A DNA stretch of 23,705 nucleotides, from positions 42,829 through 66,533 of the forward strand of contig DDVH01000021.1 in the NCBI GenBank assembly GCA_002345215.1, in the 5' to 3' direction. The notes beneath the pieces were generated by a model. That model was not told the origin of the DNA. It saw only the letters and a program-made list of their open reading frames with translations, and did no database searches. This stretch comes from Anaerolineales bacterium UBA2317 (GTDB lineage: Bacteria > Chloroflexota > Anaerolineae > Anaerolineales > Villigracilaceae). Numbering within the stretch: the first letter of the stretch is position 1; each line of letters opens with the position of its first letter. Shown here piece by piece: positions 1 through 7,669 of the stretch. The translations under genes and the position numbers were made by a program.

Positions 1-1107
1 TTTGAAGGCAATCCATCTGATTTACTTGTTGAACAAGGCAATGAAACTCCGCTTACACTTGGGAAAAATTTTATTCGTTCTATTCAGTCAACAAATAATT
101 TTATAAAACAAGCCCGCCCATTGTATAGAAAAATGTTAAAGACTGCGTTTGAAGCCTGCCAAGGCTCAGACTTATTAATTCATGGTCTGCCAACATTGTG
201 GGGTTCACACATCGCCGAAGGTTTAAAAATCCCCGCCATTCGCGCTTTACTTCAACCACTTGCCCCCACAAACGAATTCGCATCGGCATTGCTTCCATTT
301 CGTTTTTCGATAAAAGGAATCAATTGGCTTTCACATTGGATTGTGACTCAATTAACTTATCTTTCATGGCGTTCAGAGATAAATTATGCGCGTCGGACTT
401 TGTTTCAACTTGATTCTGCACCTCTGCTTGATTCTTCACTGCGACATTATTCTGAACAACCTCTTACACTGAACGGATTCAGTGAACAAATCCTCCCCCG
501 CCCAAAAGATTGGAATGACAAACAAATCATCACAGGCTATTGGCGAAAAGAAGTAATAAGTAAACAAGTAAACAAGTTAGCAGAAATTCAGAAATTTATT
601 GAGTCATCTTCAAACCCAATCGCCATCGGATTTGGAAGCCCAGGCACAAAAGGTTTTTCACAAATATTAGCTACGCTTGAAGAAGGATTAAATCTTTCAA
701 ATGCACAAGCCATATTAACGATTCCAGTCAAATGGCATAGTGAAATAAAATCCAAAAATATATTTCCAGTGGAATATATTTCACATGACTGGTTATACAA
801 AAATGTAAAAGTTGCAATTCATCACGGCGGCGCAGGGACAACATCCGCGAGTTTGCATGCAGGCATTCCGACAATCACCATGCCTTTGGCTATTGATCAA
901 TTCTTCTGGGGTGAGCGGATTCATAAAATCGGTGTGGGTCCGAAATCAATTCCGCAAAGGAAGTTAACCGCTGAAAAACTTGCCCATGCGATTCAAATTG
1001 CTTTATCAGATGAAACTATGAATGCAAGAGCAAAAAGTGTAGGCAAAGCCTTAAGTCGAGAAAATGGGATTCAGGTTGCCCTGAGTCAGATGCGGAAGAT
1101 TATCTGA
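1..1107 (+). CDS. GT1-family glycosyltransferase (5' truncated by window)
   Basis: Probable nucleotide-sugar-dependent glycosyltransferase of the GT1/UGT type, like the sterol/lipid glucosyltransferases and rhamnosyltransferases that modify lipids or small molecules. The reading frame is open from base 1, so the N-terminal acceptor domain is only partly visible; 368 codons remain. The C-terminal donor-binding half carries the family signature around 817-905: HHGGAGTTSASLHAGIP, followed by a P-x-x-x-DQFFWGERI segment. A GFGSPGTKGF segment (near 630-660) corresponds to the start of the donor-binding domain. The stop TGA (1105-1107) abuts the stop of the convergent MFS gene, so any terminator must lie inside coding DNA. 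Substrate cannot be told from sequence. An octamer repeat lies at 52-82 bases after position 500. Confidence 0.85.
   Translation, partial: FEGNPSDLLVEQGNETPLTLGKNFIRSIQSTNNFIKQARPLYRKMLKTAFEACQGSDLLIHGLPTLWGSHIAEGLKIPAIRALLQPLAPTNEFASALLPFRFSIKGINWLSHWIVTQLTYLSWRSEINYARRTLFQLDSAPLLDSSLRHYSEQPLTLNGFSEQILPRPKDWNDKQIITGYWRKEVISKQVNKLAEIQKFIESSSNPIAIGFGSPGTKGFSQILATLEEGLNLSNAQAILTIPVKWHSEIKSKNIFPVEYISHDWLYKNVKVAIHHGGAGTTSASLHAGIPTITMPLAIDQFFWGERIHKIGVGPKSIPQRKLTAEKLAHAIQIALSDETMNARAKSVGKALSRENGIQVALSQMRKII
552..582 (+). repeat. Degenerate 8-nt tandem repeat inside glycosyltransferase gene
   Basis: Units of the form AGTAAACA: two exact copies, one 7-nt variant before and one diverged copy after. 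They encode the segment ISKQVNKLAE between the two domains of the enzyme. The array is weaker than the heptamer arrays further along the window but has the same character: a short tandem repeat kept in frame within a gene. Confidence 0.5.
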
Positions 1108-2268
1108 CTATTTACGTAATCCAATGTAAGCAATCATCAATGCAAAAATTGCAAACAAACTTCCAATCCAATATGGTGATGAAAAATTAATTAATTCAAA
1201 AGAAATGCCAGCAATGATGGGACCAAAAATATTTGTAAGTGCCAGCAGTGTTTGTGTGCCACCCATTAAGCGACCTTGTTCACTTTCAGAAACACGCAAT
1301 GAAACCAATGCGGTGAGTGATGGAATGCTTGTGCCTGTGCCAAGCGCGACGATGGTGACGGCGGGGAATAAAATCCATGCTTGGGGAGCGAATGCCATGA
1401 ATGCCAAACCAATTGCCATGAGTGTTAAACCAAAAATGGTCAGGCGTTTTTCACCAAAGCGCGGTTGAAGTTTGCCGAATAAAAACCCTTGAATAAAAAC
1501 GGCACAGACACCAACGTATAAATAAAAATATCCGTTTTGAGTTGGGTTCCATTGAAAGCGAAAATTTGAATACAGCGGAAAATTAGATTGCAAACCTGCA
1601 AACGCAAGATTTAACAAAAACATGGCGAGTAATAATTTTTGAATATTGATTTGACTAAATAAACCTGTAAATTGTTTTATCCAATTAAATGATTCTGAAA
1701 TCGGTTTGATTTGACGTTTTTCTGGGGGGAGTGATTCAGGTAAAACAAAATATCCGAAGACTACATTTGCTAATGCAATGCCACATGCTACAAAAGCAGG
1801 GACATACAAACCATATTGACTTAGAAATCCGCCGAGGGCAGGTCCAGCCATTAATCCCAAACCAAAAGCGGCACCGACCATACCCATGCCGCGCGCGCGA
1901 TTTTCTGAATTGGTGACATCTGCAATATAAGCATAGACTGTGGTTAAGTTCCCACCTGTGAGACCATCAATGAGAACCGCGAGAAATAACAGAACAAGTG
2001 AATTTGCTAAACCGAGAATTAAATATCCCAATGCAGTTCCGCATAAACAAATCAATAAAACAGGTCGCCTGCCAAAACAGTCAGAGAGTGAGCCAATAAT
2101 TGGACCTGTAAATAATTGTGTGAAAGCATAGAATGAACTCAACATACCTGCAATCAATGCGCCACCATCTTGGGCTTGGACGAAGAATGGAAGCAATGGC
2201 AACATGATGCCATAACTGAGCAGGTCAACAAAAACTGTAATAAAAATGAAAATTAGGGAAGGATTCAA
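1108..2268 (-). CDS. MFS transporter, TetA-like drug/proton antiporter family
   Basis: Twelve-helix major facilitator, 386 residues, probably a proton-driven exporter in the cytoplasmic membrane. The loop 2-3 signature (motif A) reads GSLSDCFGRRPVLL near residues 59-72. The antiporter motif C reads GAAFGLGLMAGPALGG near residues 132-147, which places it with the DHA1/TetA exporters. Substrate is unknown, so resistance should not be assumed. The only start consistent with the frame is TTG at 2268: an in-frame TAA lies two codons upstream. There is no Shine-Dalgarno sequence, but TGATAAAAT sits exactly 7 nt upstream, suggesting a leaderless mRNA. It ends back to back with the convergent glycosyltransferase. 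Confidence 0.85.
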   Translation of the reverse strand: MNPSLIFIFITVFVDLLSYGIMLPLLPFFVQAQDGGALIAGMLSSFYAFTQLFTGPIIGSLSDCFGRRPVLLICLCGTALGYLILGLANSLVLLFLAVLIDGLTGGNLTTVYAYIADVTNSENRARGMGMVGAAFGLGLMAGPALGGFLSQYGLYVPAFVACGIALANVVFGYFVLPESLPPEKRQIKPISESFNWIKQFTGLFSQINIQKLLLAMFLLNLAFAGLQSNFPLYSNFRFQWNPTQNGYFYLYVGVCAVFIQGFLFGKLQPRFGEKRLTIFGLTLMAIGLAFMAFAPQAWILFPAVTIVALGTGTSIPSLTALVSLRVSESEQGRLMGGTQTLLALTNIFGPIIAGISFELINFSSPYWIGSLFAIFALMIAYIGLRK

Positions 2269-2275
2269 GAGTTAG

Positions 2276-2284
2276 ATTTTATCA
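2276..2284 (-). promoter_or_regulatory. Extended -10 box for MFS gene, leaderless candidate
   Basis: The minus strand reads TGATAAAAT (TGn plus TAAAAT) with exactly 7 nt to the TTG start, so transcription would begin at or next to the start codon. No convincing -35 box is visible. The same nine bases at the same distance precede the kinase gene at 10566. Confidence 0.5.
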
Positions 2285-2302
2285 GAGCATTGCAGTAGAA
2301 AA

Positions 2303-2442
2303 GTAAGGGCGACCCATCAATGATTTTCATAAATCACAATCATAAAGAGCGGGTCGCCCTTGAACTCAACCTATGCCAATTAATGGGCGACCCGTCTTTT
2401 AGATAAAAGTGATTGCAATTCTTGGGATGGGTCGCCCCTACA
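2303..2442. repeat. Cluster of four GGGCGACCC inverted repeats, MITE-like
   Basis: Four copies of the core GGGCGACCC in alternating orientation at about 2307-2315 (+), 2351-2359 (-), 2385-2393 (+) and 2430-2438 (-). The outermost arms (2303-2318 and 2427-2442) match as a 16-nt inverted repeat with one mismatch (GTARGGGCGACCCATC). Copies 1 and 2 form an exact 11-nt inverted pair. The same family, as GTAGGGGCGAC, makes the palindrome at 8797-8824. It fills most of the gap between the MFS and NHL genes, and may fold into a cruciform or act as a terminator. Confidence 0.7.
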
Positions 2443-2457
2443 ATATTGAGAATTTTA

Positions 2458-3444
2458 TTATGGCAAATCTACAATCGAAATATTATTCCCTGACTGATTG
2501 ACAACAAACATCTTTCCATTCTCATCAAAGACAATACCAGTAGGTCTTTTGAATGGATTGCTAGAAATACTCTTGCCACCAATCGCGGAGATGAAGTTTC
2601 CGTCGTTATCAAAAATTTGAATGCGGCCTAATAAATAATCACTGATATAAACATTGCCTTGTGAATCTATTGCAATGGCTTCGGGGATTCCTGACACGCC
2701 AATATCATCACCCATTTTCCAAACGGTGATGAAGTTTCCAGCGGAGTCAAATTTTTGGACGCGTTTGAGTTCATAATCCGCGACAAAGATATTTCCATTC
2801 GCATCTACTGCGATTCCAGTGGCGTGGCTGAATTGACCATCTCCATTGCCCTGTGCGCCAAATTTCATGATGAAGTTGCCATCATTATCAAATTTTTGCA
2901 CAAACGGATTGCCATCATCGGTCACATAGACATTGTCATCTTTATCAGTCGCAATACCGATTACGCGCACAAATTGACTATCACCAGTGCCTTCGCTTCC
3001 CCATTGTGTAATGTAATTTCCGTCTTTATCAAATTTTTGGATGCGGAAGTTGCCATTATCAACAACGAAGACATTGTCATTGGAGTCAATGGCTAAGCCG
3101 CCAAAGCCCATTGACTTGAATTCGCCATCGCTACTGCCTTGTTTATCCCAAGTTGACAATAAATTTCCTTGAGCATCAAATACAAGCACACGTCCGTTAC
3201 CTGCATCAGTGACGTAAAAATTGCCGAGTGAATTAATCGCAATGCCATAAGGGTCTTTCATTCCTTCATATGTAATTGTTGGGAAATCAAAAGGTTCTGG
3301 AGTCATGGTCACCTCAGGGGTTGGGGATAAAGTTGATTCTACTTGCGTTGGTTCAACAGTAGAAATTGGTGCTAATGCCTCACTTCCCCCACACGAAACA
3401 AGAAAGATAATACTTAAAGATAGAACAATATACTTTTTAATCAC
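2458..3444 (-). CDS. NHL-repeat (beta-propeller) lipoprotein
   Basis: Secreted, lipid-anchored beta-propeller protein of 328 residues. Signal peptide with lipobox LVSC (Cys18) is followed by a Ser/Thr/Pro/Glu-rich linker to about residue 55. About six NHL units of 40-50 residues then follow, each with a pattern such as GIAxDxxGNxYVxDxxNxRVQKFDxxGNFI. NHL propellers usually bind proteins or polysaccharides; a few are enzymes. No catalytic signature is visible, so function is unassigned. The start is GTG at 3444, supported by a strong GGAGGAG 7 nt upstream. It is monocistronic, with repeat-rich gaps on both sides. Confidence 0.85.
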   Translation of the reverse strand: MIKKYIVLSLSIIFLVSCGGSEALAPISTVEPTQVESTLSPTPEVTMTPEPFDFPTITYEGMKDPYGIAINSLGNFYVTDAGNGRVLVFDAQGNLLSTWDKQGSSDGEFKSMGFGGLAIDSNDNVFVVDNGNFRIQKFDKDGNYITQWGSEGTGDSQFVRVIGIATDKDDNVYVTDDGNPFVQKFDNDGNFIMKFGAQGNGDGQFSHATGIAVDANGNIFVADYELKRVQKFDSAGNFITVWKMGDDIGVSGIPEAIAIDSQGNVYISDYLLGRIQIFDNDGNFISAIGGKSISSNPFKRPTGIVFDENGKMFVVNQSGNNISIVDLP

Positions 3445-3527
3445 TGCAATACTCCTCCAAGAAGTTTCCTAAGATTATAGGAGGTGAGAGTTGTTTATAC
3501 ACCCTACTATGGGAGGGTTATTGAATT

Positions 3528-3648
3528 ATGTCACCCTGAGCGGCTGGTCGAGTAGGACGAAGTCCGTATCGAGACCAAGCGAAGGGTCTCTAAGATTATC
3601 TTCGAGATTCTTCGCCACAAAGAGCAAGAACGTGGCTCAGAATGACAT
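3528..3648. mobile_element. MITE-like 121-bp element with terminal inverted repeats and nested palindrome
   Basis: Terminal inverted repeats: ATGTCACCCTGAGC at the left and the complement of ATGTCATTCTGAGC at the right (12 of 14 identical). Inside are two further inverted repeats: a 31-nt palindrome (3546-3576, GGTCGAGTAG...ATCGAGACC) and a GCGAAGggTCTC/GAGATTCTTCGC pair (3579-3615). No coding capacity. The element resembles the widespread non-coding 'TGTCATTCTGAGCG' repeats of bacterial chromosomes. Its right end overlaps the 3' end of the dadA-like gene and provides the codons Met-Ser-Phe-stop. The inner palindrome recurs at 16613-16643. Confidence 0.75.
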
Positions 3649-4917
3649 AGCCTTATAAAATCTTTCTAAACGAAACGGACTTATATCAAAAGCAGTTTCT
3701 TTTCCATTGACCAACTCACTGACAAGTTGACCGGTAGCAGGTCCCATGGTAAGACCAACCATCGCGTGACCAGTAGCAACTATCAGGTTAGAGTGAAGCG
3801 GAGATTTTCCAATGATGGGAATGCCATCGGGAGTTACAGGTCTGAGTCCAGCCCACGAGTCAATCATCTTTACATCATCATCGAAATTAAAATATTCGCG
3901 CATAAAATTTTCGAGTCTGCGAATCCAAATTTGATTGGGCGTGGTGCTGAACTCACCCATTTCAAGGCGACCCGTGGCACGCAAAATATTTCCAAACGGC
4001 GTAACCGCCACATGCAAATCACCAAGCGTGAAAGCATGGCGTGGCATTTGTTTCGGCGCAGACATGCTGACGCTATATCCGCGCGCAGGTTGAATTGGAA
4101 TTTTTATTTTCAAATCACGCGCCAGCATAGATGACCACGCACCCGTTGCTAAAATAATTTGTTCGGCTTCAAATTCTTGCGTTTCAGTTTTTACTTTTTT
4201 TATTTTCCCATTTTGAATTTCAAAACCAATCACAGAAGTATTTTCAAAAATATTCGCACCCATGGCACGCACACGTTCATGTAAAGATTTCAAAAACATA
4301 GACGGATTCAAAAACGCATCGCCCATGCAATGCACACCACCAATCACATCATCACGCAAAATCGGTTCAAGCGTATGCAAACGATTTTTATCCAACACTT
4401 CAATTTCAATGCCATGCTTTTGCAACATCTCGCCTTCATGCACCCCCGCCTCAAAAGTTTTTTCATCTTTAAAAATCGTAATCATTCCATTGTGTTGATA
4501 ATGACACTCAAACTTTTCTTCTTGGATTAACTTCTGGAAGTTGCTCGCACTCAATTGACCTAATCTTTGCATCGGCTGGATTCCGCGTTTCAAATTCGCT
4601 TCAGTACATGACCTTGCAAATTGAATCAGCCAACTGATATATTGTGCATCGGGACGAATTTTCATTCCAAACGCACTGGTTTGCGGATTCAACATCCACT
4701 TCAAAGCAGAAGTGACAACACCCGGCGCCGCCAGCGGAATAATATGACTCGGCACAATTTGCCCCGCATTGCCAAACGCCGCGCTTGCTTTCGGAATTTC
4801 TTTCGACTCAAGAATCGTAACCTCCCTGCCTGATTTCAAAAGATAATACGCGCAGTTCAATCCGATAGAACCACCGCCGATGATGAGGATATCGTGCTTT
4901 AGCATTTCTGTTTTCAT
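3637..4917 (-). CDS. FAD-dependent D-amino-acid dehydrogenase-like oxidoreductase (DadA family)
   Basis: Probable flavoprotein (426 residues) that oxidatively deaminates a D-amino acid or related amine. The N-terminal dinucleotide-binding fold has GGGSIG at residues 14-19 and an acidic end of beta-2 (ILESKE). The C-terminal FAD-contacting block reads GLRPVTPDGIPIIG then NLIVATGHAMVGLTMGPATG, typical of DadA-like enzymes. Length fits DadA better than the shorter glycine oxidase ThiO. It is third in a minus-strand operon, 9 nt after the small membrane protein gene. The last codons and the TGA stop come from the right end of the repeat element at 3528-3648, so the native C-terminus may have been replaced. 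ATG at 4917 has no clear ribosome site; Met5 is an alternative. Confidence 0.85.
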   Translation of the reverse strand: MKTEMLKHDILIIGGGSIGLNCAYYLLKSGREVTILESKEIPKASAAFGNAGQIVPSHIIPLAAPGVVTSALKWMLNPQTSAFGMKIRPDAQYISWLIQFARSCTEANLKRGIQPMQRLGQLSASNFQKLIQEEKFECHYQHNGMITIFKDEKTFEAGVHEGEMLQKHGIEIEVLDKNRLHTLEPILRDDVIGGVHCMGDAFLNPSMFLKSLHERVRAMGANIFENTSVIGFEIQNGKIKKVKTETQEFEAEQIILATGAWSSMLARDLKIKIPIQPARGYSVSMSAPKQMPRHAFTLGDLHVAVTPFGNILRATGRLEMGEFSTTPNQIWIRRLENFMREYFNFDDDVKMIDSWAGLRPVTPDGIPIIGKSPLHSNLIVATGHAMVGLTMGPATGQLVSELVNGKETAFDISPFRLERFYKAMSF

Positions 4918-4926
4918 GTTTGAAGG

Positions 4927-5355
4927 TTATTTATAATTTTTAGGGCGTTTTGGATACTTTTTCTTTTTTTCCTTTTTTATTTCAGGTTTGGGGATTGGAG
5001 GCATAAATAACCATACAATAATATTTTGGATTGTTCCAATACCAGTTACAATCCAGAAGAAAGAAAAAAATAAAAATGCGACAAACCTAGCAGTAGTTCT
5101 AGAATCACTAAAATCAAATAATACGGATAAAAATGTTCTATTATGTTCTCCTGCAAATTCGCTAAGAGAACTTAATGCTAAGTACATAATTACAGAATAA
5201 ATTACGAAAAATATAGGGGAAAATATCTTTTTTTGTACTTGCCAACTTGTTAATTGGAAATATGTAATCTTATTAAACCAGTAATATGGATTTATATTAT
5301 TGTTTGCTCTTTCATGTGCTTCAGCAATAACGTCAAAACCTTTTTTCTTTCCCAT
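4927..5355 (-). CDS. Small membrane protein of unknown function
   Basis: 142 residues, not recognised. The N-terminus is polar. Two clear hydrophobic segments follow (about residues 45-65 and 90-115), then a very basic Lys/Pro-rich C-terminal tail that probably lies in the cytoplasm. The start is supported by GAGG 4-5 nt before ATG, and the gene begins only 8 nt after the bi-domain oxidoreductase stop, so the two are probably cotranscribed. Its DNA is more A+T-rich than the flanking genes, which could mean a later insertion into the operon. Confidence 0.7.
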   Translation of the reverse strand: MGKKKGFDVIAEAHERANNNINPYYWFNKITYFQLTSWQVQKKIFSPIFFVIYSVIMYLALSSLSEFAGEHNRTFLSVLFDFSDSRTTARFVAFLFFSFFWIVTGIGTIQNIIVWLFMPPIPKPEIKKEKKKKYPKRPKNYK

Positions 5356-5363
5356 AAAACCTC

Positions 5364-7505
5364 TTATTTAATTTCAATATTTTGCTTACTTCTTATTGAC
5401 TCCACCGCCGCGAAACTTGCTTTGGTGACTCCAATCAACTGTTCGTAAGGAATTGGCGGTTCTTGCCCTTCCTTAATCGCTTTGGCAAAAGCGGACATTT
5501 CATTTTTCCAGCCTTTGTCTTGTGCAATTCGCTCTTCTTTTTTCTTGCCATCTTTCGTAACTGTCAATGAAACATAATCATCTAACACAGCAACCACGCC
5601 TTCACAAAAAACTTCGAGTCTTTCTTTTGGAATTGATTTATCTCCATTGGCGAGATAATCTATAACTCCAATTGAACCATCAGGGAAAGTGAAAGTCATG
5701 GAAACATTATCGTCACTGTATTTTCCATTGTTTGGCAAAGCAACTGCATTGACAGAAACTGGAGGCGTGCCAACAAGATAAGTAATCAAATCAATGAAGT
5801 GACAAGCCTCGCCGATAATTCTTCCGCCACCAATGTTTGGGTCTTGAGTCCAATGATAAGAAGTGATGTAGCCTGCATTAATCCGATAGTGAGCATGGAG
5901 TGGAGACTTGAGACTTGAGACTTGAGACTTAAGCGATTGAGCATGAGGTGAAAATCTTCTATTAAAACCAGTGAGCAGTAAACAGTTATCAGTTTTCGCC
6001 AACTGCTTACTGATTACTGACAACTGTTCACTGTTAATCGCCAACGGCTTTTCAACAAACACATGTTTCCCAGCCTTTAATGCTTTCACAATTAAATCAG
6101 CATGTGAGTCATGTCGAGTCAGAATCGCAACTGTATTTATATTTTTATCATTGATAATTTCATCATCAGAAGAAGTTGCATAATGAAAACCAAACTTCTT
6201 ACCAGAATCTTGTGCATGAAATCCGCCAGCAGAAGCGATGCCAATTAATTCATAATCTTTATTATGTTTGATAATCGGAAGCAATGTGAAATTTGCATGT
6301 AAACCTGCTCCCAACACACCCAACTTCACAGTTGATAACGGACGACGAATTGGAGAAACAAAATCAATTTTTGTCTCTGCTTTCTCACTGCCCGAATACT
6401 TTAACAAAACACCTAAAAACGGTTCTTTCTTTTTGCCCGTGATCACTTCGTAAGCCTGCACTCCCCTTTCAATTGGAAAGCGATGAGAAATTAAAGGTTG
6501 CACTTTTAATTTCTCACTCGCCATCAAATCTACAATCGCCTGAAAATTTCGCCCTTCCGTCCAACGCACATAACCAAGCGGATAATCATTTCCATTTTCT
6601 TCGTAATCCGAATCATAACGCCCAGGTCCATACGAACGCGAGTTGATAAAAGCAATTTCTTTTTCATAATAAATTTTTCGCGGGATGTTTAATCCAACCG
6701 CGCCAGTCGCAACCACGCGACCTCTATCTCTTGATATGACTCCTGCTAATTCAATTGGGTCATTTGATGATGTATCCGCACAGATGATGACCGCATCAAA
6801 TCCGCGGCTCAAACTGAGTGCTGAGGCGGAGGCTTCTGCTTCGGGTCGAGTAACCGCTTGAAGTCCAAGTGATGAAGCGAGTTTGACTCGTTCTGGGTCA
6901 ACGTCAATGCCGAGGACGTTGCATCCAGCCGCATCAGCAATTTGAATCGTCAATAATCCTAAAAGACCCAAACCAATCACTGCAACATTTTCGCCGATTT
7001 GTGTTTCAGCCAAACGAAATCCATGCAACGCAATTGCACCAAGCGTGGTGAATGCGGCAGATTCAAAATCCACATTTTTAGGCAGTGGCGTTAAAAGATT
7101 TTTAGGAACAACATTATATTCAGCATGGGTGGCAAAACCAAAGCCTGCACACGCCACACGCTGACCGACTTTGAAGCCCGTCATGTTTTTCCCAAGCGCG
7201 ACGATTGTGCCAGCGGATGAATAACCAAGCGCCATCGGTTGGTCGAGGCGATTAAGTGCGGCTTGCAAAGTTGGGGTGATGCCTTCGCGTTTGGCTTTAT
7301 CCAAAACTTGTTTTACTAAATCAGGTCGAGAACGCGCTTTGCCTACCAAACTTTTTTCGGCAAACTCAACTAACATTCTTTCAGTTCCAGCGGAGACCAG
7401 ACTCGCGGAAACCTTAACCAGCGCCTGCCCGTCACGTGGAGTTGGCACAGGCACGTCCTCAATTGTGGTTTTGCCGTTTTTTATATTTTGAATAAGTTGT
7501 TTCAT
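5364..7505 (-). CDS. Bi-domain oxidoreductase: zinc-type alcohol dehydrogenase fused to Gfo/Idh/MocA
   Basis: 713-residue fusion of two NAD(P)-dependent modules. Residues 1 to about 370 are an MDR/alcohol-dehydrogenase-like domain with the Rossmann motif VIGLGLLGLLTIQIA near 173-187. Residues about 390-713 are a Gfo/Idh/MocA domain, starting GVLGAGLHANF and carrying the EKPLA motif near 484-488, where the Lys is the usual catalytic residue, and GFNRRFSP after it. Such fusions are typically found in surface-polysaccharide and nucleotide-sugar gene clusters; the exact substrate is not known. Two heptamer repeat arrays (5903-5930, 5976-6036) encode residues about 490-510 and 526-535. First gene of the operon; a TATACT box lies 8 nt before ATG and there is no Shine-Dalgarno sequence. 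Confidence 0.88.
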   Translation of the reverse strand: MKQLIQNIKNGKTTIEDVPVPTPRDGQALVKVSASLVSAGTERMLVEFAEKSLVGKARSRPDLVKQVLDKAKREGITPTLQAALNRLDQPMALGYSSAGTIVALGKNMTGFKVGQRVACAGFGFATHAEYNVVPKNLLTPLPKNVDFESAAFTTLGAIALHGFRLAETQIGENVAVIGLGLLGLLTIQIADAAGCNVLGIDVDPERVKLASSLGLQAVTRPEAEASASALSLSRGFDAVIICADTSSNDPIELAGVISRDRGRVVATGAVGLNIPRKIYYEKEIAFINSRSYGPGRYDSDYEENGNDYPLGYVRWTEGRNFQAIVDLMASEKLKVQPLISHRFPIERGVQAYEVITGKKKEPFLGVLLKYSGSEKAETKIDFVSPIRRPLSTVKLGVLGAGLHANFTLLPIIKHNKDYELIGIASAGGFHAQDSGKKFGFHYATSSDDEIINDKNINTVAILTRHDSHADLIVKALKAGKHVFVEKPLAINSEQLSVISKQLAKTDNCLLLTGFNRRFSPHAQSLKSQVSSLKSPLHAHYRINAGYITSYHWTQDPNIGGGRIIGEACHFIDLITYLVGTPPVSVNAVALPNNGKYSDDNVSMTFTFPDGSIGVIDYLANGDKSIPKERLEVFCEGVVAVLDDYVSLTVTKDGKKKEERIAQDKGWKNEMSAFAKAIKEGQEPPIPYEQLIGVTKASFAAVESIRSKQNIEIK
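5903..5930 (-). repeat. Intragenic heptamer array, four exact GAGACTT units
   Basis: On the plus strand GAGACTT occurs four times in perfect tandem. Read on the coding strand it gives the segment LKSQVSSLKS in a surface loop of the Gfo/Idh/MocA domain. Four exact copies mean little time for divergence or active slippage. A change of one unit would shift the reading frame. Confidence 0.95.
5976..6036 (-). repeat. Intragenic paired heptamer arrays, CAGTNNN x3 then ACTGNNN x5
   Basis: CAGT recurs at 5976, 5983 and 5990. Its reverse complement ACTG recurs at 6002, 6009, 6016, 6023 and 6030. Every step is exactly 7 nt. The two arrays are inverted relative to each other, so the DNA or RNA can fold into a hairpin around a 5-6-nt loop. 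They encode NSEQLSVISKQL and KTDNCLLLTG just after the catalytic EKPLA motif of the bi-domain oxidoreductase. Confidence 0.92.
6812..6839 (-). repeat. Possible diverged heptamer array (CTGAG-type)
   Basis: Three or four degenerate 7-nt units (AACTGAG, TGCTGAG, GCGGAGG and a remnant) encode EAEASASAL in the alcohol-dehydrogenase domain. The evidence is weak taken alone. It is listed because the period agrees with the other arrays in the gene. Confidence 0.35.
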
Positions 7506-7513
7506 AGAATGAA

Positions 7514-7519
7514 AGTATA
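7514..7519 (-). promoter_or_regulatory. -10 box of bi-domain oxidoreductase operon
   Basis: TATACT on the minus strand lies 8 nt before the ATG at 7505. With no Shine-Dalgarno sequence in between, the transcript would be leaderless or nearly so. The -35 match is poor. Confidence 0.45.
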
Positions 7520-7544
7520 ACGCAATGATATGCGAAATTGATAA

Positions 7545-7553
7545 TGATATAAT
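7545..7553 (+). promoter_or_regulatory. Extended -10 promoter for aminopeptidase gene
   Basis: TGATATAAT matches an extended -10 element. No good -35 box is visible, as is usual for extended -10 promoters. It would give a leader of about 110 nt that contains the inverted repeat at 7580-7655. Confidence 0.45.
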
Positions 7554-7579
7554 TTTGTGATGAAATTAATTCTAAAGGC

Positions 7580-7655
7580 TTAGCCACAGAGTTCGCAGAG
7601 AACTTTGAGAAAAACCATTAAGAATCTCTGTGGACTCTGTGTTCTCTGTGGCTAA
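7580..7655. repeat. Inverted pair of 9-nt repeat arrays (CACAGAGNN)
   Basis: The left arm begins TTAGCCACAGAG (7580-7591) and the right arm ends with its exact complement CTCTGTGGCTAA (7644-7655). Inward from these ends both arms continue as degenerate 9-nt units of CACAGAG plus two bases, about three per arm. The whole can form a long imperfect hairpin in the aminopeptidase leader. It ends only 3-4 nt before the GAGGAG ribosome site. Confidence 0.75.
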
Positions 7656-7669
7656 ATGAGGAGCTATTT

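Noticed and set aside
1108..2268. Tetracycline resistance gene
   Set aside because: Only general TetA-like MFS motifs are visible; related exporters carry many substrates, and there is no TetR-type regulator in the window.
2303..2442. CRISPR-like array of four GGGCGACCC repeats
   Set aside because: The units alternate in orientation, are too short, and have unequal gaps; there are no cas genes nearby.
2755..3096. 113-residue plus-strand ORF opposite the NHL gene
   Set aside because: It has no ribosome site and is the shadow of repeated NHL codons on the other strand.
3637..4917. Glycine oxidase ThiO, which would link this gene to thiamine synthesis
   Set aside because: Length (426) and the C-terminal FAD block fit DadA-like enzymes better. 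It is far from the thiamine operon, and no other thiamine synthesis gene is adjacent.
5903..6036. CRISPR or sequencing artefact
   Set aside because: No spacers are present. The frame stays open through all units and the protein is continuous with the family on both sides, so an assembly error is unlikely.
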